DNA of 64,000 nucleotides, taken from assembly GCA_963921405.1 (NCBI GenBank), contig OY992881.1, positions 3,987,050 to 4,051,049 on the forward strand, in the 5' to 3' direction. Under the pieces are notes generated by a model, which did not search any database, had not been told where the DNA came from, and saw only the letters and a list, made by a program, of their open reading frames with translations. Below are positions 12,104 to 23,130 of the stretch, piece after piece (within the stretch, counting starts at the first letter, position 1; each line of letters opens with the position of its first letter). The stretch is from Cepaea hortensis. Taxonomy: Eukaryota; Mollusca; Gastropoda; Stylommatophora; Helicidae. The translations under genes and the position numbers were made by a program.

Positions 12104-13592
12104 ACAGCCAAGCAAGAGGGGCAGCAAGGGAGCCGCCAAGCCTGCACAGAAGACGAATGTGGAGAACCTGCCGGCTAGCTGCAGTAAAGACCATTTAGCT
12201 ACAGTCAAATCAAGTGATGCTGCCACGAGAAAGACGGATGTCAGCCCACCACAGACAAGAGCCAAGACAGCCGCGAAGAAGGAGGAGAAAGACACCAGAG
12301 CCGGTAAAACCGATCTCAAGACAGCCAGATGGGTTGTAAAACGTGTTCAAGTGGAGCTGTCAGATGACGAAATCATGAAACAGCTACAGAAGGAAAACCT
12401 ACACATGAGAATTCTGAAGGTACAGCGAATCTTGACATACTCAAAGATACCAACCTCACTGGCGGTGGTGACGACTGAGGGCAACGAGATTCCACACCAG
12501 GTGTCAATGAACAACATAACTCAACAGCCTGATTGGTTTATACCAAGAATCAACCAATGTTCTAGATGCCAGAGGGCCGGCCACAGTCGAACAATCTGCC
12601 GCAGTAAGATTGAAATCTGCCGTTACTGTGCCGATCACCACGCATTCAGGGAGTGTCCGCTGGCAAAACAGGACACCGACTTCAGAGCACCCAATAACAA
12701 GAGGAAATGCGCCAACTGCATGGGCAATCATGGAGCAAGGTACCTGGGCTGTCCGTACCTCCAAAGACATAGAGATATATTAAAGATCGCCATAACGACG
12801 AAAACACCATTCAAAGAAGCAATACGGAGGTGCGAGACAGCACCATGCATCTCGCAAGCGGAAAAATCAATGTTGCAAAGCCAGATTGACGAATTAAAAA
12901 GTCAGATCATGTTGCTCCTAACACCGTCACAAACCAGTGACAATGAAAAACTGCTTGCGGAAATGAAGGAGATACAGCAAAGCATCAAACAAGAGATGGA
13001 GCGCATGGCCGAGTTGAAGAAGGAGAACGAAGAAATCTTACAAACTATCAAGACCGAAAGAGAATTGCACAGAGCTGAAATGAAAGTAATGCAAAACAAG
13101 CTAGATGAACCCATTAAAAAGAACGAAGAGACACCGCCAGATGTAACTCAACTGGAAAACATCGACAAACTGATGACGACAATCCACAAGAAAGAAGACA
13201 AGAAGATGCAAGATGAAGCCAACACCATGCCCAAGCAAAAACAGCAAATTAGGGACGCCAGTCCAGCCATGATGCCCAAAAAGAGTCAGGGGAAACCAGA
13301 AATCAACCAGACTCTACAAGAAAGTACGAAGAAAACCTCCGACAAACCGGAAGAAGACTGGGGCATATACAAGAAAGGAGCATCAGAGGCTGAACATGTC
13401 AAGGTGTGGAATATTGTCGAAATACGGAATGAACCAAATGTCAGAGCAGCAATGAAGGAGCCTCTAGACAGCCCCACATGGTTCAAAGAATATAAAAGGG
13501 GAATGAATAGCCTCAGAGAGAAAATGAGAGAAGAACGCCAAAAACAAAAAGATGCATGGTCCACCAACAGCTCCAGCTCAGAGGATGACTAA
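12075..13592 (+). CDS. LINE ORF1, gag-like zinc-knuckle protein (505 aa, copy 1)
   Basis: An intact frame encodes a nucleic-acid-binding ORF1 protein of a non-LTR retrotransposon, which would coat element RNA. The first 80 residues are basic and low-complexity. Residues about 84-150 resemble the fold before the zinc knuckles in Jockey/I-type gag proteins. Three knuckles follow: C162-x2-C165-x4-H170-x4-C175, a CxxC pair at 182/185 with His at 188-189 and Cys 194, and C212-x2-C215-x3-H219-x6-C226, ending in a GCPYL motif. Residues about 255-350 are heptad-like and probably coiled coil; the C-terminus is an acidic serine tail. The start is the ATG in the last 31-bp unit. Its downstream partner ORF2 is missing: the RT that follows looks like another clade. 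Confidence 0.8.
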   Translation: MVRKNNNKKPQPSKRGSKGAAKPAQKTNVENLPASCSKDHLATVKSSDAATRKTDVSPPQTRAKTAAKKEEKDTRAGKTDLKTARWVVKRVQVELSDDEIMKQLQKENLHMRILKVQRILTYSKIPTSLAVVTTEGNEIPHQVSMNNITQQPDWFIPRINQCSRCQRAGHSRTICRSKIEICRYCADHHAFRECPLAKQDTDFRAPNNKRKCANCMGNHGARYLGCPYLQRHRDILKIAITTKTPFKEAIRRCETAPCISQAEKSMLQSQIDELKSQIMLLLTPSQTSDNEKLLAEMKEIQQSIKQEMERMAELKKENEEILQTIKTERELHRAEMKVMQNKLDEPIKKNEETPPDVTQLENIDKLMTTIHKKEDKKMQDEANTMPKQKQQIRDASPAMMPKKSQGKPEINQTLQESTKKTSDKPEEDWGIYKKGASEAEHVKVWNIVEIRNEPNVRAAMKEPLDSPTWFKEYKRGMNSLREKMREERQKQKDAWSTNSSSSEDD

Positions 13593-13814
13593 CCCATAAC
13601 CTCACAAGAAGCCAATATGATGACAGCACCCTAGGACAGCAGACGAGCCAGAAGCCAACACTGCCAGAAGAAACTGCCTAAAAACACACAAAAGGAAAAC
13701 TTGCCGGCCTACGAATCCCCCTTGATGACGTCACAGACATAAGATAAGCCAGCTTTTACTGGCACACAGAGAAACTAACAATCCACGCACCATGAACCAC
13801 CGCTATTATAACCG

Positions 13815-16029
13815 ATGCCACACGGGCTGGCTGAAACAAGGTGGAAAGTTTTTTTTTTTTTTTTCCAAATTGGAAGGAAGGAAGGAAGTTTTTTTCCATT
13901 TATTCTGCATATTCAATCTATCGAGAAGGGATATTGTCGTACTGAATTAACACTAACAGATATAGCACAAGCGGTTCATGGAATGCAGAAGGGCAAATCG
14001 CCTGGCCCTGACGGTATTACCGCTGAATTCTATCAGTTTTTCTTTCCTCTTCTAGGTCCCCTTTTACTGACAGTATTCTCTGAATCTTTCCAAAAACAAG
14101 AACTCCCATCCAGTTTCAATACGTCTTACATCACTCTTATTCCGAAGGAGAACACAGACAAGACACTTTTAAAGAGTTACAGACCGATCTCGCTTTTAAA
14201 CGTAGACTACAAGATTTTAACAAAGGCTTTGACGAATAAATTGAAACCAGTAATGTCATCTCTCATTCATGAAGACCAGCAATGTAGTGTACAACACCGA
14301 ATTATCCAGCAACACACACACTTCATAAGGGACATCATCAACTGCACACATCTGAAAAACTGTCAGTCCTCAATTCTCTCTTTAGATCAAGAAAAAGCAT
14401 TCGACAGAATATCTCACTCATACCTCCACAAAACTCTCTCACACTGCAACGTGGGAAATTATTTTCGGACATGGGTCAAAATTTTATATATGAAACCGGA
14501 AAGTCGGATTCTATTAAACCATACTCTAACCAATTCTTTCAGGTTGACTAGGTCAGTGAGACAGGGATGTCCCTTGTCCCCATTACTGTACGTTGTCACT
14601 CTAGAGCCACTTCTAGAAAAGATACGACAGGACGACAATGTCAGGGGTACGTTCATACCAGGGAAGGGTGAACAAAAACTGCGTGCTTATGCGGACGATA
14701 CCATTTTCTTTCCGACAACTGAAAAATCTGTACGGATCATTTTGGAAACGTTCTCGTTTTTCGGCAAAGGGAGTGGGGCAAAATTAAACGTCCAAAAATC
14801 TACTATAATGGGCTTAGGCAAATGGAAAAATAAGGCGGATTTTCCATTTGACTTAACATCAAACAATCTAATAAAAGTGTACAGAATAGTCTTCCCATGT
14901 CAACCAAATCAGACACACAAAGACACTTGGCAAAATCTAGAGAAGAAAATAACAGATATGTTACAGAGGTACAAATACAAAACAACTACCATATTTGGTA
15001 GAAGTACCATTGTTAATACATATATAATCCCAAAAATACTATATCTGTGCACAGTCCTAGATCCTCCACGTCAGACTGTCACAAACATAAACAAAGAGAT
15101 TAGACGCTTTGTGTTTGGCAGCACCATCTACAGTATCAAACATACTACACTCATGCAAGACAAAAAAGATGGAGGTATCGCCCTCCAAGACATAACAACC
15201 AAAATACAAGCAAAATACAAGCACTTAGGATCAAACACGAAGGTGAAATCCTACAACACCCAGAAAAACACCCTTTAGCACACTATTACATTGGAATTAG
15301 GCTATCTTACTTAAAACCTATTAGGAATACATCCTCACATTACTTTGGCACTCTCCCAACGTTCTACAAAACATGTATTTCAGCCATTAAAGGACACGAA
15401 AAATTACTACACAAGAAAACACATACAATCTACAGGCATTTAGTTAAATTACAAGCAACTCCGGTACATCTCAGAATTAAAAGAGGACATAAATATTTCA
15501 TAAAAGATTATACCGAAATTTTCTCTAATATTCACAACAAGCAGATTACCCCAAAAGCAAAGGAAATTACATATAGGCTTGTTTACAGCATGACCCCAAC
15601 AACAGAGAGAACAGCAAAAATAACTAAACAAATACTACAGTGTCAGCTTTGTAGACGGAACGTCCAAGAATCAGAAGAGCACATCTATTACGAATGCAAC
15701 ACAATCATGCCAACAAGAAATCTCCTACAAAACATCCTAAACACTCATTCGAAACAAAGAACAGATGTTTACAAGGCAATAATGATAAATTCCATTCCTT
15801 ACTCCACACAAGACATCCACACAAAGCTACTTGTGCTATTGGCAGAGTACATAAATCTTATATGGACATTAAGAAACAAAGCACTATACAATTACAGAAC
15901 AATCAACAAATAAATTGTCCAACAACTTTATCAACAAAAAGTCGCAAACATTCTAATCTTAGCCCCACAAGCGCAAATCTCGTAAAAGATTTGGCTGAAG
16001 ACAGCACATATTACAGAAGAAGCAAATAA
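13815..16029 (+). mobile_element. Tx1-like LINE reverse transcriptase, 5'-truncated and frameshifted (copy 1)
   Basis: After a T-run and GGAAGGAAGG repeat (13,849-13,888) a reverse transcriptase domain begins abruptly with TELTLTDIAQAVHGM and GKSPGPDGITAEFY, characteristic of the L1/Tx1 group. Further RT blocks are SYRPISLLNVDYKIL, LDQEKAFDRI, RQGCPLSPLLYV and the catalytic AYADD. No endonuclease domain precedes it. The main frame stops at 15,278; the C-terminal zinc-like part (CQLCRRNVQESEEHIYYEC) continues in another frame at 15,590-15,913. The element is dead. The twin is 54,582-56,826. Confidence 0.8.
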
Positions 16030-16059
16030 CTTGTTTTAAACAAAGGATACTACAACTAT

Positions 16060-17115
<1,056 letters not shown>

Positions 17116-17129
17116 ATTGTCGGCTACCA

Positions 17130-18305
17130 AGCCACAACCCCCCCCCCCCTTTTTTTTTTTTACCCACTAGCACTATACTATATAGAAATACAATATAGAA
17201 GTGAATGGTTGCTGCCTCTGGAGCGGACTCTGCTGGCAAAGATTAGTTTCATCTTCGTGCCAGGGCATGCGGGAGTACAAGGAAATGAGCAGGCTGACAA
17301 GCTCGCAGGTGAGGCTACTGTGGAGGGCGGACGCGCCACGGACCAGGCTGACATTCTGAATGCTCTTCGAGAAGTAAGACTTTTGTGTGAACCAAGTGAT
17401 GACTGTGAATCTACAACCATGGCCAGACTGCGAGAACAGCAAATTAAAAGATGGGTGGCCAAACAAGAACACTACGCAGGAAGCCAAAGAAGATTGATAA
17501 ACCAACACAGAACTGGTGTCGTTAGCCGCTACACGCTGCGGGATTTGCTGAGGAGGGGATCCGAGCAATTATGGGCTGAATGGTTTGATGTGCAATGAGG
17601 ATGATCTTTCGACTAACTAACTAACTATATAGAAATGAGACTGCAACACCTTGGGAGAATACATCTTAATACACCACACTACTTTGGAACTCTACCAGCA
17701 TTCTATAAGACATGTATACAAGCACTCCGAGGGAGTGAGCACTTACTACACCAGACAACACGCCAAATCTACAAATACCTGGTTAAACAACAAGTACCCT
17801 CACTACAAGTTAGAATTAAAAGAGGGAAAACATATTAATACAAGACTACACATCTACATTTACTAATCTCCACAACCCAAACATAACTCCCAAGGCGAGG
17901 AAAATTACATTTCGTTTGATCTTTAACATGACACCTACTACCGAAAAACAAGCACACTGTTCAAAACGAATATCACGATGTCAACTCTTTATACAAAACA
18001 TACAAGAAACAGAAGACCACATTTTTTTTTACATGCCCAACAGTACAAACTGCACTAGACACTTTAAGACAACTAACTGAGATATTCACCAAAAAGAAGA
18101 CAGATATGTACAAGGCAATATTTTTAAACACAATACCAAAAACCACAGGAAATAATCATATAAAATTGCTGACTGCACTAGCACAGTACAGGTATGTAGT
18201 ATGGACCTGTAGAAATGCAGCAACATATAGGTTCAGAACATACAACACACATATAATACAGCACATGGCCCAAAACAGAATCACACAAACATTCAAAACC
18301 GCGTA
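17130..18305 (+). mobile_element. Second Tx1-like LINE 3' end, split by a LINE-B tail
   Basis: Sequence from about 17,160 to 17,176 and again from 17,637 to 18,305 encodes a diverged relative of the C-terminal part of the element at 13,815-16,029: HYFGTLPAFYKTCIQAL matches HYFGTLPTFYKTCISAI there, and the end matches DVYKAIMINSIP with DMYKAIFLNTIP. Several stops and frameshifts are present. The gap is the inserted LINE-B fragment. A C-run and T-run at 17,138-17,161 mark the left side. Confidence 0.75.
17190..17623 (+). mobile_element. LINE-B family 3' end, 434-bp truncated insertion
   Basis: Flanked by the 13-bp target duplication ACTATATAGAAAT (17,177-17,189 and 17,624-17,636). It encodes the last part of the LINE-B ribonuclease H region (ISFIFVPGHAGVQGNEQADK) to the C-terminal EWFDVQ, then ends in a CTAACTAACTA tail. 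This defines the 3' tail of the LINE-B family and matches the minus-strand element at 20,819-21,604. The 5' truncation and tail are normal for target-primed reverse transcription. Twin: 57,986-58,419. Confidence 0.9.
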
Positions 18306-18441
18306 GACAAAAGGGAATATACACAATTCAAACTTGTCTGTGGGATTTAGATAAGGTATACAAACATAGAGATACATCTAAATCTGTATTGGTTCGTGCA
18401 TGCATAGATATGTCTGTTCATATACGTATAAGTTGGTGTGT

Positions 18442-18510
<69 letters not shown>

Positions 18511-19489
18511 AGTGGAAATATACACATAAATGTGTATGTATAATTGGTATGTATATATCTCTGTAGGTAGTGTCAATGTTGATGTATGTTTCTTCTTCTT
18601 CTTCTTCGTTCATCCGGAGTTTTTTTTCGGATGTGATTGCGTTGTGCCTGTTTACAGCAGAGCTGCGTTCTTGCGCCGTTAGGCCGACACATCCGACTTT
18701 CTGCGGACATTTGTTGACCGGGTTAACCTTCCCGGGGTGATGTATGTTTGAACCCTAGTCATGCGTAGATGGATAGCAACCAAGATGGCAGCGTCAACTT
18801 TTACTTTGATTCAGACAAGTAATTATGTGTTCATGCTGCTGTTTTCATGTAGTCTTATTATCATGTAATATTATTAAAATAAAAAAAAGAAGATTCTTGG
18901 CGGCCTGTTGTGGAGTTTGTCTGACAGTGAGAGCTCGACACCTCCAGCCCCCCAAATACCTGTTACCACGCTACCGCCCCTCAAGAGTCGCGACTGCCTT
19001 ACACCGTCTGAAGTGCAAAAGGCAAACAAAAAGAAATGTACTGAAAAGCGGGAAGACAAATCGACCGCCTTAGAACAAAGCTACAGAGGACCTCAGACAT
19101 ATTTGAACCAGCCCCTCATTGACACGTGGACGACAGCGGTTCTGTCGCGCACAAAAAGACTGAAAAGCGGGAAGACAAATCGACCGGCTCAGAACAAAGC
19201 ACAAGAGACCCTCAGAGAGATTTGAACCAGCCCATCTTTGACACGTGGACCACAGCGGTTCTGTCGCGCACAAAAAAGGCACCTCTGTAGATGAATGAAG
19301 CTCTATAGTGGTGACTCGGCAAATATTGAATCAATATTGTAAAGAAGCCAGTATTATTTCCAGTATTGGGAAAAAGCCATTATAATTTCCAATATTATTT
19401 CAACATTGTGAAGAAGCCATTATTCGTTACCGGATTGAAATGAAGTCAGTAGGAATTACAGTGTTGTGATGTATCAAAAAAAAAAAAAA
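18306..19489. other. Gene-free tract with (TG)n and a 119-bp tandem duplication
   Basis: A TG microsatellite lies at about 18,434-18,506. A 119-bp unit beginning CTGAAAAGCGGGAAGACAAA occurs twice in tandem (19,041-19,159 and 19,160-19,278) with some substitutions, each ending in GGTTCTGTCGCGCACAAAAA. Open frames across it are a by-product. A poly-A run follows at about 19,476-19,493. The same features recur at 59,104-60,285. Confidence 0.65.
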
Positions 19490-19577
19490 AAAAATAGAAT
19501 TTTACAATTACATAATTATTATTACTATTATTATTAATATAACCATTATTATTAATTTCCCATTATTATATTTGAAT

Positions 19578-20807
19578 AAGTAAAGGTGCAGGATTTCAAA
19601 CTCCAGGCAGCAGAGGCAAAGAGAATTAAGTGGGAACAGTTTATCAATGAAGTCGGTTGGGATGTGACACTGGGAAAATTCTGGAGGCTGCACCGGCAGA
19701 TGAAGAGACAGGGGATGCCTGGTACATATGGCACCGTTTATGATGATAACAACCGTCTTATAACAACTGACCAGGACAAAGGTGAGGCTTTACTTGCGCG
19801 ATGTTTAAAACAGACGGATCAGCAAGATAGGGCTATTAGAGATAGCGTCAGAGAAGCCTTGTCACGGGTCACCAGGAAGGAGGACTGTGAGATTAAAGTG
19901 GAGGACATTAGACAGGTACCGAAACGGGCTAAAGACACAGCGCCATGTCCAGATGGGGTGAGATACTCCATATGAGGAACATAAATGATGGGGACTTGGA
20001 GGAGATGACTCTTTGTTTCAACCTAAGGATCAACACGGCGGAAATACCCCTCGATTGGCTGCATAGCTATCTGGTCCCACTCCCAAAGCCAGGTAAGGAC
20101 CACTCCAGACTTAATGGATACCGAATCATAACACTGCAAAATACGTATAGCAAAGTCCTCGAAAAGATAGTAGCATGCAGGCTCCAGCAACATTTGGAAA
20201 GTCGGAATCTGCTTCTCCAAGGACTCGGGAGATACCGGCCTGGAAAGGACACCAGGGCCAATGCTGCAACTTTTGCATTTGATGTCTACGAGGGCTTCCA
20301 GGATAAACAAGAGACAGTGGCGGTAGCTCTTGACCTGGAGGATGGGTATAACAGGGTCAGGCATGATCGGTTGATATACACACTGCTGGACATGGAATAC
20401 TGCCCTTGCCTTGTTAGATGGGTTGCGGCAGTCCTTTATGAGCGTAAGGTTGCACTGCGCATGGGTACCTGGACTTCTGACCCCTGTACTATTACACCTG
20501 GGTTGCCGCAGGGATCTGCCATGTCCCCGGTGCTCTTTAATGTCTACACCAGCAAAATCGTAGCGTTTGAGACACCAGGTGTGGGTAGAATCTTGACATT
20601 TGCAGATGATGTGCTGGTGTACAGACAGGACAGAGACAGGGCCAGTTTGGCGAAAGACGTACAAGTGGCGGTAAACAAGGTGACGGAGTGGTGCAGGGAC
20701 GCAGGGGCCATTTTGAACCCAGACAAGGCATCGGTTGTGTGGTATTCCCTGGATAACTGGATCGTCAAGGCAGACGTCACAGGTATTATGTTGAATGGAT
20801 GTCCTCT
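19578..20807 (+). mobile_element. LINE-A, 5' part: reverse transcriptase (copy 1)
   Basis: The left part of an RNase H-bearing non-LTR retrotransposon of the I/Jockey-like group. The left target duplication ATATTTGAAT is at 19,568-19,577. Coding starts mid-protein (QDFKLQAAEAKRIKWEQF) at 19,586 and runs in one frame to about 19,970, then continues in another frame from 19,945 to 20,807, so a frameshift has broken it. RT blocks seen: VALDLEDGYNRV, GLPQGSAMSPVLFNVY and the catalytic FADD. It is interrupted at 20,808-20,818 by LINE-B; the rest resumes at 39,061. Confidence 0.85.
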
Positions 20808-20818
20808 TAGTCGAGAGA

Positions 20819-21604
20819 TAGTTAGTTAGTTAGTTAGTCGACAGATCATCCTCATTGCACATCGAACCATTCAGACCATAAGTGCTCGGATCCCCTCCTC
20901 AGCAAATCCCGCAACGTGTAGCGGCTAACGACGCCAGTTCTGTGTTGGTTTATCAATCTTCTTTGGCTTCCTGCGTTGTGTTCTTGTTTGGCCACCCCTC
21001 TTTTAATTTGCTGTTCTCGCAGTCTGGCCATGGTTGTAGATTCACAGTCATCAGTTGGTTCACGCAAAAGTCTTACTTCTCGTAGAGCATTCATAATGTC
21101 AGCCTGGTCCATGGCGCGTCCGCCCTCCACAGTAGCCTCACCTGCGAGCTTGTCAGCCCTCTCATTTCCTTGTACTCCCGCATGTCCTGGCACGAAGATG
21201 AAACTAATCTTTGCCAGCCGAGACCGCTCCAGAGGCAGCAACCATTCTCTTCGGATCAACCCCTCCTCTATCCTCTTGATCATGGTCATTGAATCGCTAA
21301 GGAAACATGCCCTAGTGAATGCCTGTGTCTCGAGCCATGTTATTGCTTTATTTACTGCCATGACTTCCATAGTCAGGCTACTTGTGGTTTCAGTGAAAGC
21401 ACCAGAGTCCTCCTTCACAATTCTCCCTCCGGCCCGAGCCGTAAAGGCCCATGAGCTTCTCACATGTCGGACGACCGACCCATCTGTGTAGATGACAGCA
21501 TCACCGTCTAGCGAATTCTCGAAAATCAACGCTTGTACTTCAGCCTCCACAGCAGCCGGATTTTCTTGTCTGCATTTTCTATCTAGTTGGATGCAAACTG
21601 AAAA
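20819..21604 (-). mobile_element. LINE-B, 3' part: RNase H domain and tail
   Basis: On the minus strand this holds the end of an RNase H-type LINE. From 21,604 down to 20,852 the frame shows IYTDGSVV (first catalytic Asp), TMEVMAV (Glu), LSDSMTMIK (Asp) and VPGHAGVQGNERADKLAG (His/Asp), the standard RNase H I signature, then ends at EWFDVQ. A CTAACTAACTAACTA tail lies at 20,819-20,840. The left target duplication TAGTCGAGAGA is 20,808-20,818. The frame is open right up to the Maverick junction at 21,604. Confidence 0.9.
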
Positions 21605-21818
21605 AGTAGATGTCAATTGGGGCCAAAAGGGTCGGGGCACTACAGGAGCGCCAAAAGAAAGCCCCTTAGGGCCAAAAGGGTCGGGGCACTACAGGAGCGC
21701 CAAAAGAAAGCCCCCTAGGGACCCAACCCCCGGGGGCCCCACCCCCCAGGGCCCCGGGGCGCGACCGCCCGACCGGGCCGTCCTCTGTATCCCGGAGCGC
21801 ACGCATGGCGACCGAGCC
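21605..21818 (+). repeat. Maverick left terminal inverted repeat
   Basis: 214 bp, inverse of 37,775-37,996. The two are identical base for base except that the right copy has 8 extra bases (AGCGGTTT) just inside AATT. Near-identity means a young insertion or homogenisation during replication. The repeat is GC-rich (runs such as CCCCCGGGGGCCCC and GGGCCCCGGGGCGCG) and can fold on itself. It contains a 50-bp tandem duplication. Confidence 0.97.
21620..21719 (+). repeat. 50-bp tandem duplication inside the terminal repeat
   Basis: Two 50-bp units beginning GGGCCAAAAGGGTCGGGGCA lie at 21,620-21,669 and 21,670-21,719 and differ at a single base near the end (CCCCTTAG against CCCCCTAG). The right terminal repeat carries the same pair inverted. 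Such direct repeats near the ends could be binding sites for terminal protein, polymerase or integrase; that role is inferred. Confidence 0.9.
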
Positions 21819-22246
21819 GCCCGCCACGATATATTACTCAGACATATTTTGGAAAAGCTGTCATATCTCCCAACACAAGCCGGTGTGATATATTTTACGC
21901 CTGCAGCCACAAAGCTCCAAAAAAAAACGACGGGCTATTTTTTTTACCACCACGCGTTCGTTAACAGAATGTGCTACACACAGCACGCTTGTTTCCCCCG
22001 CCAACAAGTGACGTGGAAGTTAATCAATGCGCGCTGAGCCAGTGATATACAAATCTTGCTTTTATAAGCTTTTATTAATTTCTTTGCTTTTTTATAACAT
22101 ACATTGAAAAAAAAAAACATTGTATGTACAAAAAAATTATATACAAATGTATGTACAAAATTATATACAAATGTATACTACATATTTTAATAGTGATATA
22201 TAACCACAAAATGTTGGTGTTACCTCTGTCGGTGGCGTGGTCAAGT

Positions 22247-22340
22247 TGGTTAAACCACATCACACTCAGCAGGTCTAGAAATTGAATGGTTTGCATGCTC
22301 AATCCCGGGTTTCCATTCAATATTCTAGGCTGCCGTAGTG
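22247..22340 (+). ncRNA. Structured repeat 1: hairpin with GCAT...CCCGGG loop
   Basis: After TGGTTAAACCA (22,247) an inverted repeat pairs 22,273-22,289 with 22,313-22,330: 17 bp with one bulged base and one G.U pair. Outer bases CACT (22,264-22,267) can also pair with AGTG (22,337-22,340). The 23-base loop contains GCATGC and CCCGGG. The upstream TGGTCAAGTTGG (22,238-22,249) resembles a polymerase III A box. A related unit follows 175 bp downstream. RNA status is inferred from structure only; it could instead be a DNA cruciform or protein-binding site. Confidence 0.45.
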
Positions 22341-22421
22341 CGGATGCGGGCACCTTCTAGGTTCGCTAGTATTTCGTTTCGATTAGCAACCAACAAGGGG
22401 GTCGCCTAATCTCTATATATG

Positions 22422-22504
22422 TGGTTTAACCAACACACCTCACATCTCTCGGAGGATGGCAAGTTGTGTGCATAAAAACCCGGGTTGTTGTCATCCTCTG
22501 AGAG
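22422..22504 (+). ncRNA. Structured repeat 2: 17-bp stem with GCAT...CCCGGG loop
   Basis: After TGGTTTAACCA (22,422) the arms CTCTCGGAGGATGGCAA (22,446-22,462) and TTGTCATCCTCTGAGAG (22,488-22,504) pair over all 17 positions if read as RNA, with two G.U pairs. The 25-base loop contains GCAT (22,470) and CCCGGGTT (22,479). Unit 1 has the same leader word, similar spacing from leader to loop (46 against 48 bases) and the same loop words, but a different stem sequence. T-runs (TTTT, then T7) follow from 22,525. Confidence 0.5.
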
Positions 22505-22667
22505 GGGTGGGGGAACGAATCACAAAGCCGACTTTTGCATTTTTTTAAATTCTTTTTTTTTTTAAATTCGCGTGATGGTTTAGGCGGCTTTTTTTCCCGT
22601 TATGGTGTTATATCTGAAAAATATTAGGGCGCGTCGAATTAGAGGCTGACTTATTGGGCACATACAG

Positions 22668-22952
22668 ATGGAGACCTATGGATGTGAGTGGCCGAAGCTC
22701 GGCACAGAACTTCATTGCGGCCGCCCAACCATCGGCCTTTATTGTTCTTGGCATGAGGCAAAGCGGGGCGAGGTGATAGAAGAGTGTATATTCTGTGAGA
22801 GGGGTGTTAGGAAACCATATGAGATGTGTGAGCGTTGCACACTAGACGCGATTCATAGGATGGTTTGGAAGTTTGAAAAGACGACTGGAATCAAACTGCT
22901 ACTCTATAAAGGGGTGAAGTTAGATCCTCAATATAGCCCAGAGGGCCTATAG
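22668..22952 (+). CDS. Small Cys/His zinc-binding protein 1 of the Maverick (94 aa)
   Basis: A compact protein with two likely zinc sites. The ligands are C6-x10-C17-x8-C26-x2-H29 and C40-x2-C43-x10-C54-x2-C57. The first module (CEW...C...YCSWH) looks like small viral and phage C3H modules; the second is a treble-clef or zinc-ribbon-like CxxC pair. A basic/amphipathic tail follows. Its paralogue at the other end of the element (37,460-37,738, opposite strand) has the same ligand spacing except two extra residues between the modules. Function is unknown; a regulatory, nucleic-acid-binding or ubiquitin-ligase-like role is possible but unproven. The first gene inward from the left terminal repeat, it converges on the 194-aa gene. 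Confidence 0.8.
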   Translation: METYGCEWPKLGTELHCGRPTIGLYCSWHEAKRGEVIEECIFCERGVRKPYEMCERCTLDAIHRMVWKFEKTTGIKLLLYKGVKLDPQYSPEGL

Positions 22953-23130
22953 GTGTGGCTTAGCGCAAATTTCGTCGGCCAACCACCATTGCGAGCAACC
23001 GTGTCATGTGGGAGAGAAAAAATGTTCATACACACCTTGTTTATCTGAGGAGTATATCCGCATTATCCACTGGCGGATCGTTCGGTGGAATAGGGGGGCG
23101 GCCCCAGATTTTCCTGATCGTGTATACAGG

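Larger units (their letters stand above)
21819..22667. other. Left non-coding end of the Maverick
   Basis: About 850 bases without a gene. It is AT-rich, includes short repeats of the words TATATACAAATGTATGTACAAA (22,138-22,180, mirrored words), two related long hairpins described separately, and T-runs at about 22,540-22,562 and 22,589-22,594. It likely serves as the upstream region of the small Cys-rich gene at 22,668 and may carry non-coding RNA. Confidence 0.6.

Noticed and set aside
18908..19225. Proline/serine-rich 105-aa protein
   Set aside because: The frame crosses a 119-bp tandem duplication and has no recognisable domain; the opposite strand is equally open.
20819..20840. Twin-priming inversion of a single LINE at 19,578-21,604
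   Set aside because: The CTAA tail lies exactly at the junction and an 11-bp target duplication recurs at 39,050, which shows two separate nested insertions.
22231..22330. A genuine tRNA gene in the Maverick left end
   Set aside because: An A-box-like word is present, but no acceptor stem, no seven-base anticodon loop and no proper T arm can be drawn. The hairpin pair describes the sequence better.
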